From Caloranaerobacter sp. TR13 (GTDB lineage Bacteria > Bacillota > Clostridia > Tissierellales > Thermohalobacteraceae): a stretch of DNA of 64,000 nucleotides. The stretch is from assembly GCF_001316435.1 (NCBI RefSeq), contig NZ_JXLL01000005.1, forward strand, positions 1-64,000, read 5' to 3'. Below the pieces are notes generated by a model, which saw only the letters and a program-made list of their open reading frames with translations, did not search any database and was not told the origin of the DNA. Positions 47,006 through 55,612 of this stretch are shown in pieces (position 1 is the stretch's first letter; every line of letters begins with the position of its first letter). A program made the translations under genes and the position numbers.

Positions 47006-47875
47006 ATGTTATCACTAAAAGAGATAGAAAAAATTGAGAAGCAGGCTTTAGAGCAGCGTAGGATATATGACTTAGGTGATGAATCTCCAATTGGACTTAA
47101 AATATTTAGTTATATAGAAAACATTTATGATTCATATATATTGCTTTATCCATTAAAGACTAGAAAAATTGCTGGATTTACAAGAAAACAAGGAGAGATA
47201 ATTCAGATTTTTGTGAATACAAGTTTTAGTTTGAGTTTTCAGGTGTTTGCTACTGCACATGAACTATATCATTTGATTTATTTAAAGGAAAAAAGTATAG
47301 ATAAGTTTATAGTTTGCAATGACCAAGATATTTCTGAAAGCATTGATGATACAGGTTCAAATATCGAAGAAATTAAGGCGAATTATTTTGCGGCTGCATT
47401 TTTAATGCCAAGAAGTGTAATTGAGGATAGATTTAGTAATTTTAAAAGAAAAAAATACTTGGAAGAAGATCTTGTTCTTAAAATTACTGAACTCCAGTAT
47501 GAATATGAGATTCCTTATAAAACAATCTTAAAAAGACTTAAAGAATTAGGAATAATAGGAAAAAAAGAATTTGAAAAACTTAAGAGCTATGATGAACAAA
47601 TTTTAGAATACTGCAAAATGCTAGACGATGAAATGTGTAAGCGTATTAATGAACTTGAACATTCCAATAGAAGAAAATATCATTCTTTAAATGTACCAAA
47701 GATTGCTTATGATGTATATCGGAATAATATCATTACAATTAGCAAATTAGAAAGTATAATAAAAAAATATGATAAGACGCTTGAGGATTTTAGAGTTGTA
47801 AAACCAGAAATAAAGCCAATAGATATTGATTTTTCAAGTTTTAGGACAGGAGATGATGAAGATGATGAAAATTAG
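47006..47875 (+). CDS. ImmA/IrrE-family metallo-endopeptidase
   Basis: The 289-residue protein has the zinc motif ATAHELYHLIY (HExxH at 85-89) and the downstream EIKANYFAAAFLMP with the third ligand, typical of ImmA/IrrE (COG2856). The C-terminal half is helical and charged. In ICEBs1 and in Deinococcus such proteases inactivate a cognate XRE-type repressor, so the upstream XRE protein is the likely substrate. SD AGGAGG. Its 3' end overlaps the PIN gene by 14 bases. Confidence 0.93.
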   Translation: MLSLKEIEKIEKQALEQRRIYDLGDESPIGLKIFSYIENIYDSYILLYPLKTRKIAGFTRKQGEIIQIFVNTSFSLSFQVFATAHELYHLIYLKEKSIDKFIVCNDQDISESIDDTGSNIEEIKANYFAAAFLMPRSVIEDRFSNFKRKKYLEEDLVLKITELQYEYEIPYKTILKRLKELGIIGKKEFEKLKSYDEQILEYCKMLDDEMCKRINELEHSNRRKYHSLNVPKIAYDVYRNNIITISKLESIIKKYDKTLEDFRVVKPEIKPIDIDFSSFRTGDDEDDEN

Positions 47876-48722
47876 TGAGCCTGTCCTTTTTGATGCTAAT
47901 ATTCTGATAAATTTTAAGGGACAACTGAAGTTTTTATTTCGTTTTTTTGAAAATATTATAATACATAAAGAAGTTTATAACGAAGTTATCGGACAAGCCA
48001 TAAAGGATGAGTTGTTATCGGTTTCAGATGTCTCTAATATTACTTATGTGGAGGATAATTTTCCTACTGATGAAATAGGAAAGAAATTATTTGAAGAATG
48101 TGATAAAGAACTTAAAGATTCTTTTAATATAGAAGATTTAAAAGATCTTGGTGAATATAAAACTCTATTATATGCTAAATTTAACAATGTATTTATTCTT
48201 TCTTCACAAGATACAACTGTATGGAGATTTATTACTGAATCAAAATACTTTAAAGGTTTAAAATGTATTACAATACAAGATTTTGCCTATCTATTATTCT
48301 TAAATGCTAAAAATAAAAATGATAAAAAAACTGCTAAAAGTCTTTATAAGTCTTTTGCTAGAGAGGAACATCCTTTTGAATACTTTAGAATATATATGGA
48401 GCGAAATAATAATGATATACCAAGATTTATAGAATTTGAAAATAATAGGATACAAAATTTTGAACAATTGGTTCAAGGCTATTTGGATTATTATACTGAT
48501 ATATCGTATTGTAATAGTAAAGAGATAGAATATGAAATTTCTAGTTTAGCAAGTAAGAATATTGGAAATTGCTTAAGTTGCCTTTATTCAAGGATTGATA
48601 AAAATAATGTAGATTATTCAATAAGGAAATGTTTATTTGATTATTTATTAAATGATGAGCAATGTTCTCGAATTAGAGAGGAGTTTACTATGAGGATTAG
48701 GAGGAGGAAAACTTTTGAATAA
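47862..48722 (+). CDS. PIN-domain ribonuclease-like protein with helical C-terminal extension
   Basis: Residues 1-150 look like a PIN domain: VLFDANILINF (Asp11), IIHKEVYNEVIGQ, DLGEYKTLLYAK and VFILSSQDTTVWRF supply the four acidic positions of the active site, so RNase activity is plausible. The remaining 130 residues are helical (FEYFRIYMERNNND and following) and unlike anything I recognise. Of several possible starts the ATG at 47862 has the best distance (9 bases) from AGGAG. The gene overlaps its neighbours on both sides, by 14 and 8 bases, which binds it tightly to the XRE and protease genes. Confidence 0.75.
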   Translation: MMKISEPVLFDANILINFKGQLKFLFRFFENIIIHKEVYNEVIGQAIKDELLSVSDVSNITYVEDNFPTDEIGKKLFEECDKELKDSFNIEDLKDLGEYKTLLYAKFNNVFILSSQDTTVWRFITESKYFKGLKCITIQDFAYLLFLNAKNKNDKKTAKSLYKSFAREEHPFEYFRIYMERNNNDIPRFIEFENNRIQNFEQLVQGYLDYYTDISYCNSKEIEYEISSLASKNIGNCLSCLYSRIDKNNVDYSIRKCLFDYLLNDEQCSRIREEFTMRIRRRKTFE

Positions 48723-48957
48723 TAGGATTAAATTAAGTCAAGATAGAAGAAAAGAAATGATTGAATCAATAAAAAAATATTTTTTAAATGAAAGAGATGA
48801 AGAATTAGGTGATTTAGCTGCTTCTTTAATTTTAGATTTTTTTATTGAAGAACTTGCTCCAGAATTTTATAATCAAGGAGTCTATGATTCATATCAATAT
48901 ATGAGTGGACAAATAGAAGATTTACTTGGAATTCAAATATATAAGCGAAAGAGTTGA
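48715..48957 (+). CDS. DUF2164 family small protein
   Basis: An 80-residue acidic protein matching DUF2164: IKLSQDRRKEMIESIKKYF, NERDEELGDLAASLILDFF and IEELAPEFYNQGVYDS. The function of the family is unknown. It begins at a TTG with AGGAGG 6 bases upstream, within the last codons of the PIN gene (8-base overlap), and ends the four-gene operon. Such a small last or first partner is typical for antitoxins or accessory subunits, but that is inference. Confidence 0.85.
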   Translation: MNNRIKLSQDRRKEMIESIKKYFLNERDEELGDLAASLILDFFIEELAPEFYNQGVYDSYQYMSGQIEDLLGIQIYKRKS

Positions 48958-49518
48958 AGAAAAAGTATTAATTAGAAATATAATTATTTTAAATATCAAA
49001 ATAGTTCAGAAGTTATCAGATAAATTGATTTTTATTTAGATATAATATATTATTATTTAATAGGATTACTTATACTATAGAGTGTTGAAATGTGATGATA
49101 TAGAAGTCATTACATTAGGGAAGAATCCCTTATAGATCTCTATATGTTAAGACTAATGTTGCTTAATGAAAAAATGTAAATTAACTAATAACTGATACTA
49201 AAGCTATGAAAGCTTTATTTGTTCAAATGTATTTAATGTCTATTTAGAGGAATGAAAACTCAATTTATATATTAAATGATTTTATTTAAATTTGGAAAAT
49301 TTAATAAAATACAGCTAAAACCATGAAGGTTTTCGTAATTATAGAAAATTATTCATGGTTATTTTTATTAATGCGACTTAATTTTCATGCTCCTTAAAAT
49401 TAGATATTGTCGAATAGTTATTGAATTTTATAAAAAACTCCATAAAGAAAGGTGGTGGATATCCTGGTTTCTGCTTAAAAGATAGATTAAATAACAAGCT
49501 TAGAAATCAGGAGTAATT
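48958..49518 (+). other. 561-base non-coding stretch with two hairpins
   Basis: AT-rich and without coding frames of note. It contains a terminator-like hairpin (AACCATGAA 49319-49327 with TTCATGGTT 49352-49360, then T-rich) and the SD-masking hairpin at 49463-49511. A GGGAAGAATCCC inverted repeat lies at 49119-49130. No known riboswitch pattern was seen. Confidence 0.6.
49463..49511 (+). promoter_or_regulatory. Hairpin masking the SD of the nickel importer operon
   Basis: CCTGGTTTCT (49463-49472) pairs with AGAAATCAGG (49502-49511) and GCTT (49473-49476) with AAGC (49496-49499): about 14 pairs. The SD AGGAG (49509-49513) of the first importer gene lies in the right arm. Translation would therefore need this hairpin to open. 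Confidence 0.6.
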
Positions 49519-50523
49519 ATGCATATTCCAGATAATTATTTAAGTCCTTCTACTTGTGCTACTTTAGGAGCAGCAATGATTCCAATATGGAGAAAAGCGA
49601 CTATAAATATAAAAAAAGAAATGTCTAGACAAAAGATGCCTCTACTTGGCATTTGTGCAGCATTTTCATTTCTGATTATGATGTTTAATATTCCTTTACC
49701 AGGAGGAACCACTGGTCACGCAGTAGGAGCTACTTTAGTAGCTATTCTTCTTGGACCATTTTCTGCAACTATTGCAGTTACAATTGCTTTAGCAGTTCAG
49801 GCTCTATTTTTCGGAGATGGAGGAATCCTATCTTTAGCAGCTAACAGCTTTAATATGGCTTTTGCTATGCCTTTTGTTGGATACTACATATTTAGATTTG
49901 TGAAAGACAAAGTATCTAATAATAAGGGAGAATATATTGCAGCTTTTATTGCAGGATATGTATCGTTAAATTTAGCTGCTCTTCTTACTGCAATACAGCT
50001 TGGAATTCAGCCTATACTTTTTAAGGATGGATCTGGTCTCCCATTGTATAGTCCGTATGGCTTAGATATATCTATTCCAGCTATGATGATCCCTCATCTA
50101 TTGGTAGCTGGTGTTTTAGAAGGATTAGTAACTGCTGCTGTTTATGGTTATGTGAAAAAGGTTTCTCCAGAAGTCATATATGAAGGTACTATTAAAAAAA
50201 TTAAACCTATATATGGATTAATAATGTCTCTAATTGTACTTAGTCCTTTAGGTATTTTAGCTACAGGGGTAGCTTGGGGTGAATGGGGTAGTGAAGAAAT
50301 AAAAGAGTTATTGGGTTTTATACCAAAGGGCATTGAAAATGGATTTCATTTTAATGCTTTAATGCCTGACTACACCATACTAGATATTCAAGAATTTATA
50401 GCATATTTTATTTCAGCAGTAGTAGGTGTGGTATTAATTCTTAGTATTACTAGACTTATGAGTATTAGAAGATTTAAAGGAAAAAATAAAGACTTAGGTG
50501 ATTTAAATAAAGATATTATGTAG
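49519..50523 (+). CDS. nikMN: Nickel/cobalt ECF importer substrate component, CbiM-CbiN/PDGLE fusion
   Basis: The 334-residue membrane protein begins MHIPDNYLSP, whose N-terminal Met-His-Ile coordinates the metal in CbiM/NikM, and has HAVGATLVAILLGPF and NSFNMAFAMPFVGYY. The C-terminal part (from about 225) is a PDGLE/CbiN-like domain with two further helices (SLIVLSPLGILATGVAWGEWG). Metal identity is inferred: the following larC, larE and larB genes make a nickel cofactor, so nickel is more likely than cobalt. Translation is probably controlled by the hairpin over its SD. Confidence 0.92.
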   Translation: MHIPDNYLSPSTCATLGAAMIPIWRKATINIKKEMSRQKMPLLGICAAFSFLIMMFNIPLPGGTTGHAVGATLVAILLGPFSATIAVTIALAVQALFFGDGGILSLAANSFNMAFAMPFVGYYIFRFVKDKVSNNKGEYIAAFIAGYVSLNLAALLTAIQLGIQPILFKDGSGLPLYSPYGLDISIPAMMIPHLLVAGVLEGLVTAAVYGYVKKVSPEVIYEGTIKKIKPIYGLIMSLIVLSPLGILATGVAWGEWGSEEIKELLGFIPKGIENGFHFNALMPDYTILDIQEFIAYFISAVVGVVLILSITRLMSIRRFKGKNKDLGDLNKDIM

Positions 50524-50531
50524 GTGAGTAC

Positions 50532-51332
50532 ATGATTGAAGAGTGGCTTTTAGTTAAGGATGAATATGTACCAGAAAAAGAAAGTAATAAATTCATAGAT
50601 AAAAGTATTATTTCAATATTAAAAGTACTTTCTAGAATTAGGCGAAGTGGTATAAAAAGACATAAGTTTGTTTATAGCTTGAATCCTACTTTGAAGGTGT
50701 TTTTTACCATTTTAAGCTTAGTGCTTTTGTCTTTATCGAGAAGTTTTATATATGTATTAGTCATGAATGTATATGCTTTTGCAAATATTTTAATTCTTGA
50801 TGCTGAAGAAAGGAGTAATATTTTAGTAACTAGCCTAGTTATTCCACTTTTTACTCTTATTATGTTAATTCCGTCTATGCTAAGAGGGAATATAGCTAAT
50901 AATTTATTACTTTTACAAAAAATAATTGTAAATATTATTTTAGTCAATTGTTTATCCTATACAACTAAATGGAATCAAATTACTAAATCATTAAAGCTAT
51001 TATTTATACCAGACTTATTTATTTGGGTTATGGAAATTACTATTAAGTATATTGTGTTACTAGGAGAGTATTCAGTTAATTTATTATATGCTTTAAAGAT
51101 TAGATCTGTTGGGAAAAATTATGATAAATATAATTCCCTTTTTAGGATAATTGGAAACTTATTTCTAAAATCTAAGCAAATGAGTGAAGAAATGTTTTCT
51201 GCTATGGAATGCAGAGGTTTTGTTGGAGAGTATACTATTCAGATGAAATTCAGCTTTAAAAAGGCAGATTTATTATATTGTATAGTTAATATATCACTTG
51301 TTGTGATATTTTTAGTTACTAATTATTTATAA
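50532..51332 (+). CDS. nikQ: ECF importer transmembrane component (CbiQ/NikQ)
   Basis: A 266-residue protein with five to six membrane helices, FVYSLNPTLKVFFTILSLVLL near the start and the ATPase-contact region AMECRGFVGEYTI, a variant of the A-R-G box of CbiQ proteins. It couples the substrate component to the ATPase. It starts 8 bases after nikMN and is followed at 22 bases by the ATPase gene. Confidence 0.9.
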   Translation: MIEEWLLVKDEYVPEKESNKFIDKSIISILKVLSRIRRSGIKRHKFVYSLNPTLKVFFTILSLVLLSLSRSFIYVLVMNVYAFANILILDAEERSNILVTSLVIPLFTLIMLIPSMLRGNIANNLLLLQKIIVNIILVNCLSYTTKWNQITKSLKLLFIPDLFIWVMEITIKYIVLLGEYSVNLLYALKIRSVGKNYDKYNSLFRIIGNLFLKSKQMSEEMFSAMECRGFVGEYTIQMKFSFKKADLLYCIVNISLVVIFLVTNYL

Positions 51333-51354
51333 TTTCTAACAGGGAGGCCACAAG

Positions 51355-52080
51355 ATGATTGTTGTAGAAAATTTAACCTTTAAATATAAAGACCGGATTG
51401 CACTTGATAATATTTCAGTGAACATAAAAGAAAAGGAATCTGTGGCCATAATAGGACCTAACGGAAGTGGTAAATCTACTTTTTTAAAGATTTTAAATGG
51501 CATTGTGTTTCCTAATAAAGGTAAATATTTATTTAATGGAGAGGAAATAACAGAGAAAAAATTAAATGATACTAGATTTTCAAAGCTATTTCATAAGAGA
51601 ATTGGTTTTGTATTTCAAAATCCAGATGCTCAGCTTTTTTGCTCTACAGTATTTGAAGAAATAGCGTTTGGACCAATGCAGATGGGTTTATCAGAAAAAG
51701 AGGTTAATAAAAGAGTTAATGACTGCCTCAATATTTTGAATATAGAAAAGATAAAATATGAACATCCATATAATTTAAGTGTTGGGGAAAAAAAGAGAGT
51801 TGCAATAGCAAGTGTTCTTTCAATGAATCCAGAAGTACTCACTTTAGATGAACCCATGAGTGGTGTAGATCCCAAAGGCAAAAAGTTTTTAAAAGAACTT
51901 TTAATTAAACTAAATGAAGCTGGAAAGACAATTATTTGTGCAACCCATGACTTTGAGTATGTACAAGGAGTTTTTAAGCGTGCTATTGTATTTTCTGAAG
52001 ATCATCGTATTATACGGGATGATTGTTATGAAGCAGTTATACAAGATGAAGAATTTCTAATAAAACATAATATTAAGTAG
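51355..52080 (+). CDS. nikO: ECF importer ATPase (CbiO/NikO)
   Basis: The 241-residue ABC ATPase has Walker A GPNGSGKST, Q-loop FVFQNPDAQLFC, signature LSVGEKKRVAIA and Walker B VLTLDEPMSG. VFQNPDAQLF is the typical sequence of ECF-type ATPases. It powers nickel uptake through NikMN-NikQ. SD GGGAGG. The lar genes follow after 30 bases, so uptake and cofactor synthesis are very likely one transcript. Confidence 0.95.
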   Translation: MIVVENLTFKYKDRIALDNISVNIKEKESVAIIGPNGSGKSTFLKILNGIVFPNKGKYLFNGEEITEKKLNDTRFSKLFHKRIGFVFQNPDAQLFCSTVFEEIAFGPMQMGLSEKEVNKRVNDCLNILNIEKIKYEHPYNLSVGEKKRVAIASVLSMNPEVLTLDEPMSGVDPKGKKFLKELLIKLNEAGKTIICATHDFEYVQGVFKRAIVFSEDHRIIRDDCYEAVIQDEEFLIKHNIK

Positions 52081-52110
52081 AAGAACAAAACGATATGGGA
52101 GAGATGAATT

Positions 52111-53355
52111 ATGAAGATACTTTACTATGATTGTTTTTCAGGAATAAGTGGGGATATGAATTTAGGTGCTATGATTGATTTAGGAGTAGGTAAGGAATAT
52201 TTAATTAATGAGCTTTCAAAATTGAATTTGGATTCAGAATATGAAATAAGGATAAGAAGAGAGAATAAAAAAGGGATTGATGGAACAAAGGTAGATGTGA
52301 TTTTGAAAAATAAGCATGACCACTCTCATGACCATCATGACCATACTCACAGCCACAGTCATAGTCATGCTCATAGAAATCTAAAGGATATTGAATATAT
52401 AATAAATTCAAGTAGTTTAAATGAAAATGTAAAAAAATTGAGTATAGATATGTTTAGAAAAATTGCACAAGCTGAAGCAAAAGTACATGGAAAATCTTTA
52501 TATGAAGTTCATTTTCACGAGGTAGGAGCTGTAGATTCTATAGTAGATATTGTGGGAGCAGCAATATGTATAGACTACCTAAAGGTAGATAAAATTATGG
52601 CATCACATGTACAATTAGGTGGAGGTTTTGTAAAGTGTGCTCATGGATTGATTCCAGTACCTGCTCCAGCAACTGTTGAAATACTAAAAGGCATTCCAAT
52701 TAAGTCAGGGATAGCACCTTTCGAAACAACTACACCTACAGGTGCAGCAATTCTAGCTGTTAATGTGGATGAGTTTACAGATGAGATGAATTTTACTATA
52801 GAAAAAATTGGCTATGGAATAGGAAGTAGAGATTTAAAAATACCTAATGTTTTAAGGGTTTATATAGCAAGAGAAAATGAAGAAAAAAAAACAGAATCTA
52901 ATTCATATATCAAACAATACATATTAGAAACCAATATAGATGACATGAATCCAGAAATATATAGCTATATAGAGGAAAAACTTTTTGATAAAGGAGCGCT
53001 AGATGTATTTAAGACACCTATAATTATGAAAAAAGGAAGAATAGCAGTAAAATTAAGTGTTTTAGTTAGAGAGAAGGACATAAAAGCCATACAAGAAGTA
53101 ATTTTTAAAGAGACTACTTCAATAGGTATTAGAAAATATGAGGTTGAAAAGATAATGCTAGAAAGGGATTTTTCAAAGGTTAGTACAAATTATGGAGAAG
53201 TAACAGTGAAAAATTCATATTACAAAGGAGAGAAAATCAAATTTAAACCAGAATATGAAGATTGCAGAAGACTAGCAGTAGAAAACAATATACCTATTGG
53301 AGAAATTTATAAGGAAGTTTACAATAAAATAGGAGGTGCTTCAAATGATAAATAA
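52111..53355 (+). CDS. larC: LarC, nickel insertion protein of the nickel-pincer cofactor
   Basis: LarC, 414 residues in one continuous frame; in Lactiplantibacillus plantarum the gene is split and needs a programmed frameshift. Motifs: YYDCFSGISGDMNLGAMIDLG, a histidine cluster at about residues 70-88 (HDHSHDHHDHTHSHSHSH), VHFHEVGAVDSIVDIVGA, and the C-terminal domain with ETNIDDMNPEIYSYIEEKL. It uses CTP to insert nickel into the pyridinium thio-acid nucleotide. The His cluster can store or pass on nickel. SD GGGAGAG. It overlaps the 5' region of larE by 11 bases. Confidence 0.95.
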   Translation: MKILYYDCFSGISGDMNLGAMIDLGVGKEYLINELSKLNLDSEYEIRIRRENKKGIDGTKVDVILKNKHDHSHDHHDHTHSHSHSHAHRNLKDIEYIINSSSLNENVKKLSIDMFRKIAQAEAKVHGKSLYEVHFHEVGAVDSIVDIVGAAICIDYLKVDKIMASHVQLGGGFVKCAHGLIPVPAPATVEILKGIPIKSGIAPFETTTPTGAAILAVNVDEFTDEMNFTIEKIGYGIGSRDLKIPNVLRVYIARENEEKKTESNSYIKQYILETNIDDMNPEIYSYIEEKLFDKGALDVFKTPIIMKKGRIAVKLSVLVREKDIKAIQEVIFKETTSIGIRKYEVEKIMLERDFSKVSTNYGEVTVKNSYYKGEKIKFKPEYEDCRRLAVENNIPIGEIYKEVYNKIGGASNDK

Positions 53356-54151
53356 TGAAAAATATTTAAAACTGATGAATTATTTGAAGGATTTAGAAAG
53401 GGTAGTTTTGGCATTTTCAGGAGGAGTAGATAGTACATTTTTACTCAAAGCTGCAAAAGAAGCTTTAGGAGATAATGTGAAAGCAGTTACAATACTTTCT
53501 CCATATATACCTAAATGGGAAGTTGAAGAGGCAAAAGAGTTAGTTAATGAATTAGGTATTAATTATGAAATTATAAAAGTACCTATTATAGATGAAATTA
53601 GAAATAATCCAGAGAATAGATGTTATTTATGTAAAAAGGCTGTTTTTAGTATTATAAAATCAATTGCAGAAAAAGAAGGGTACAATTATGTAATTGATGG
53701 GACAAACTTTGATGATACAAAAGATTATAGACCAGGATTAAAAGCTTTGGAAGAATTAAATATTAAAAGTCCTCTACTTGAATGTAAATTGACTAAAGAA
53801 GAAATAAGAAAACTGTCCAAAGAGTTAGGACTTAAGACTTGGGATAAACCACCATATGCATGTCTTCTTACTAGAATACCTTATGGTAATGAACTGAATG
53901 TAGAAGATTTTCAGAAAATAGAGAATGCAGAAAAATATTTGATGGATATTGGAATTAGAGCTGTAAGGGTGAGATGCCATAAGGATTTAGCAAGAATTGA
54001 AGTTGGAAAGAATGAAAGAAGTAAGCTATTTAATGAGGAAATTTTAGATGAAATTTCTAAAGAATTTAAAAAAATTGGATTTAAATATATAACATTAGAT
54101 TTAGAAGGTTATAGAACTGGTAGTTTTAATGAGACAATTTTAACAAAATAA
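53345..54151 (+). CDS. larE: LarE, ATP-dependent sulfur insertase
   Basis: A 268-residue PP-loop enzyme with AFSGGVDSTF (residues 23-32) and the C-terminal PYACLLTRIPYG, whose Cys173 corresponds to the sulfur-donating cysteine of the L. plantarum enzyme. A further pair, C93 and C96 in NRCYLCKK, is present; with C173 it might bind an iron-sulfur cluster as in some LarE proteins. The enzyme turns the carboxylates of the nicotinate-derived precursor into thio-acids. The ATG at 53345 lies 8 bases after AGGAGG; the GTG at 53336 is part of the SD. Confidence 0.94.
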   Translation: MINNEKYLKLMNYLKDLERVVLAFSGGVDSTFLLKAAKEALGDNVKAVTILSPYIPKWEVEEAKELVNELGINYEIIKVPIIDEIRNNPENRCYLCKKAVFSIIKSIAEKEGYNYVIDGTNFDDTKDYRPGLKALEELNIKSPLLECKLTKEEIRKLSKELGLKTWDKPPYACLLTRIPYGNELNVEDFQKIENAEKYLMDIGIRAVRVRCHKDLARIEVGKNERSKLFNEEILDEISKEFKKIGFKYITLDLEGYRTGSFNETILTK

Positions 54152-54175
54152 TGTAATCTCATAGGAGGAAAATGT

Positions 54176-54922
54176 ATGAACCTGCAAGATATGAGAGAAA
54201 TGCTCGAAAGAGTTAAAAATGGTGAGATTGAAATAGAAGATGCACTGGAAAGGTTAAAAGATTTGCCTTATAAAGATTTGGGTTTTGCTAAAATAGATAA
54301 TCATAGAGAAATTAGAGTAGGTTACCCAGAAGTTATATATTGCGAAGGGAAAACAGTAGAGCAGGTTAAGAGCATAGTAGAGTTCATGCTTACAAAGAAT
54401 AAAAATATAATAGCTACTCGTGCTAATGAAGAAATGTATAGAGCAGTTAATGAGATATGTAAAGATGCTAATTATAATAAGTTAGGGAGAATAATTACAA
54501 TAAGAAGAACAGAAGAAAAATATACTGATAGTTATATAGCCATAGTTGCAGCAGGAACATCCGACTTGCCAGTAGTAGAAGAAGCAGCAGAGACTGCGAA
54601 GATTCTTGGAAATAAGGTGGAAAAAGTTATTGATGTAGGAGTAGCAGGAATACATAGATTATTGGCTAAGCTAGATATTATAAGGGGGGCAAAAGTAATA
54701 ATTGTTGTTGCTGGAATGGAAGGGGCTCTTGCTAGTGTTGTAGGTGGACTTGTAGATAAGCCAATTATAGCTGTACCTACAAGTGTTGGTTATGGAGCAA
54801 ATTTTGGAGGACTTTCTTCGCTTTTATCTATGCTAAATAGTTGTGCTAGTGGGGTAAGTGTAGTAAATATAGATAATGGATTTGGAGCGGCATATATTGC
54901 TAGTATAATTAATAAGCTTTAA
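54176..54922 (+). CDS. larB: LarB, carboxylase-hydrolase of the nickel-pincer cofactor pathway
   Basis: The product (248 residues) has an N-terminal helical part (MREMLERVKNGEIEIEDALE) and a PurE/AIRC-like domain with TRANEEMYRAVN, IVAAGTSDLPVVEEAAETA, DVGVAGIHRLLAKLD and GMEGALASVVGGLVDKPIIAVPTSVGYG. LarB starts the pathway by carboxylating nicotinate adenine dinucleotide. SD AGGAGG. It ends the operon, followed by a terminator. No lactate racemase (larA) gene is visible, so the enzyme using the cofactor must be elsewhere. Confidence 0.95.
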   Translation: MNLQDMREMLERVKNGEIEIEDALERLKDLPYKDLGFAKIDNHREIRVGYPEVIYCEGKTVEQVKSIVEFMLTKNKNIIATRANEEMYRAVNEICKDANYNKLGRIITIRRTEEKYTDSYIAIVAAGTSDLPVVEEAAETAKILGNKVEKVIDVGVAGIHRLLAKLDIIRGAKVIIVVAGMEGALASVVGGLVDKPIIAVPTSVGYGANFGGLSSLLSMLNSCASGVSVVNIDNGFGAAYIASIINKL

Positions 54923-54972
54923 TAAGAGTATTTTAGTCTAAAAGTGTATCAAGTTATTGTGGAGTCTAATAG

Positions 54973-55004
54973 CACCTAGATTTAAAAGTCTAGGTGTTTT
55001 TTTG
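54973..55004 (+). terminator. Terminator after the nik-lar operon
   Basis: A perfect 8-bp stem, 54973-54980 with 54989-54996, followed by seven T. Confidence 0.88.
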
Positions 55005-55077
55005 TTTTAACAAAAGCTAGTAACAATATATTGTTTAATACATAGATTAAAGTAGAAGAATAGCTGGAGGGGTTTTT

Positions 55078-55494
55078 ATGTACTATTATGGTATTACTCC
55101 CAACCAATTAGTACAGGCTATGAAAGGTGAGCTAGAAGCTATAAAATATTATGAAAGACTTATTAAAATGGCACCAAATCAAGAAGAAGCTGATATAATA
55201 AGAGCATTTTATAAAGATGAGAAAAAACATTATAATAACTTTAGGCATTTATATATGATGATGACAGGAAGACAGCCAACTATACCACCAATTAATATGC
55301 CTGAATTTGATAACTATTTACAGGGTGTAGAACAAGCTATATTAGATGAGTTAGATGCTTATGAATTCTATAGAGATATTTATTTATCTAATATAAATCC
55401 GTATGTTAGAAGTTTATTTTTTGAAGCTTTTACAGATGAGAATGAGCATGCGGCTCATCTAAACTATCTATATACAAAAAATAAGTGTAAATAA
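55078..55494 (+). CDS. Ferritin-like domain protein
   Basis: A 138-residue four-helix protein: MKGELEAIKYYERLI, IRAFYKDEKKHYNNFRHLY, ILDELDAYEFYRDIY and FTDENEHAAHLNYLY. The E-x2-H elements (EKKHY, ENEHA) and helix glutamates form a ferritin-like di-iron or di-manganese site. Tyrosine content is high. The function is unknown; related clostridial proteins are linked to spores or oxidative stress. SD TGGAGGGG. It is monocistronic and ends at a strong terminator. Confidence 0.85.
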   Translation: MYYYGITPNQLVQAMKGELEAIKYYERLIKMAPNQEEADIIRAFYKDEKKHYNNFRHLYMMMTGRQPTIPPINMPEFDNYLQGVEQAILDELDAYEFYRDIYLSNINPYVRSLFFEAFTDENEHAAHLNYLYTKNKCK

Positions 55495-55518
55495 ACATAT
55501 TTATAAGCAAATAAAATA

Positions 55519-55560
55519 AAAACGGCTATGTGAAGTTTTATTTCAGATAGCCGTTTTTTT
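55519..55560 (+). terminator. Terminator after the ferritin-like gene
   Basis: A perfect 11-bp stem, 55519-55529 with 55547-55557, with a 17-base loop and seven T. Confidence 0.85.
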
Positions 55561-55612
55561 ATGTTAAACGCAAATACTATTTTCTATTCCATGACAAATA
55601 AAGAGATGAAGT

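Noticed and set aside
46665-48957. Remnant prophage or integrative element around the XRE-ImmA module
   Set aside because: No integrase, portal, relaxase, tRNA-type attachment site or long flanking repeat is present; only the short 13-base repeats near the MFS gene.
48958-49462. Cobalamin or NiCo riboswitch upstream of the importer
   Set aside because: Neither the B12-box pattern nor the short NiCo core could be found; only simple hairpins are visible.
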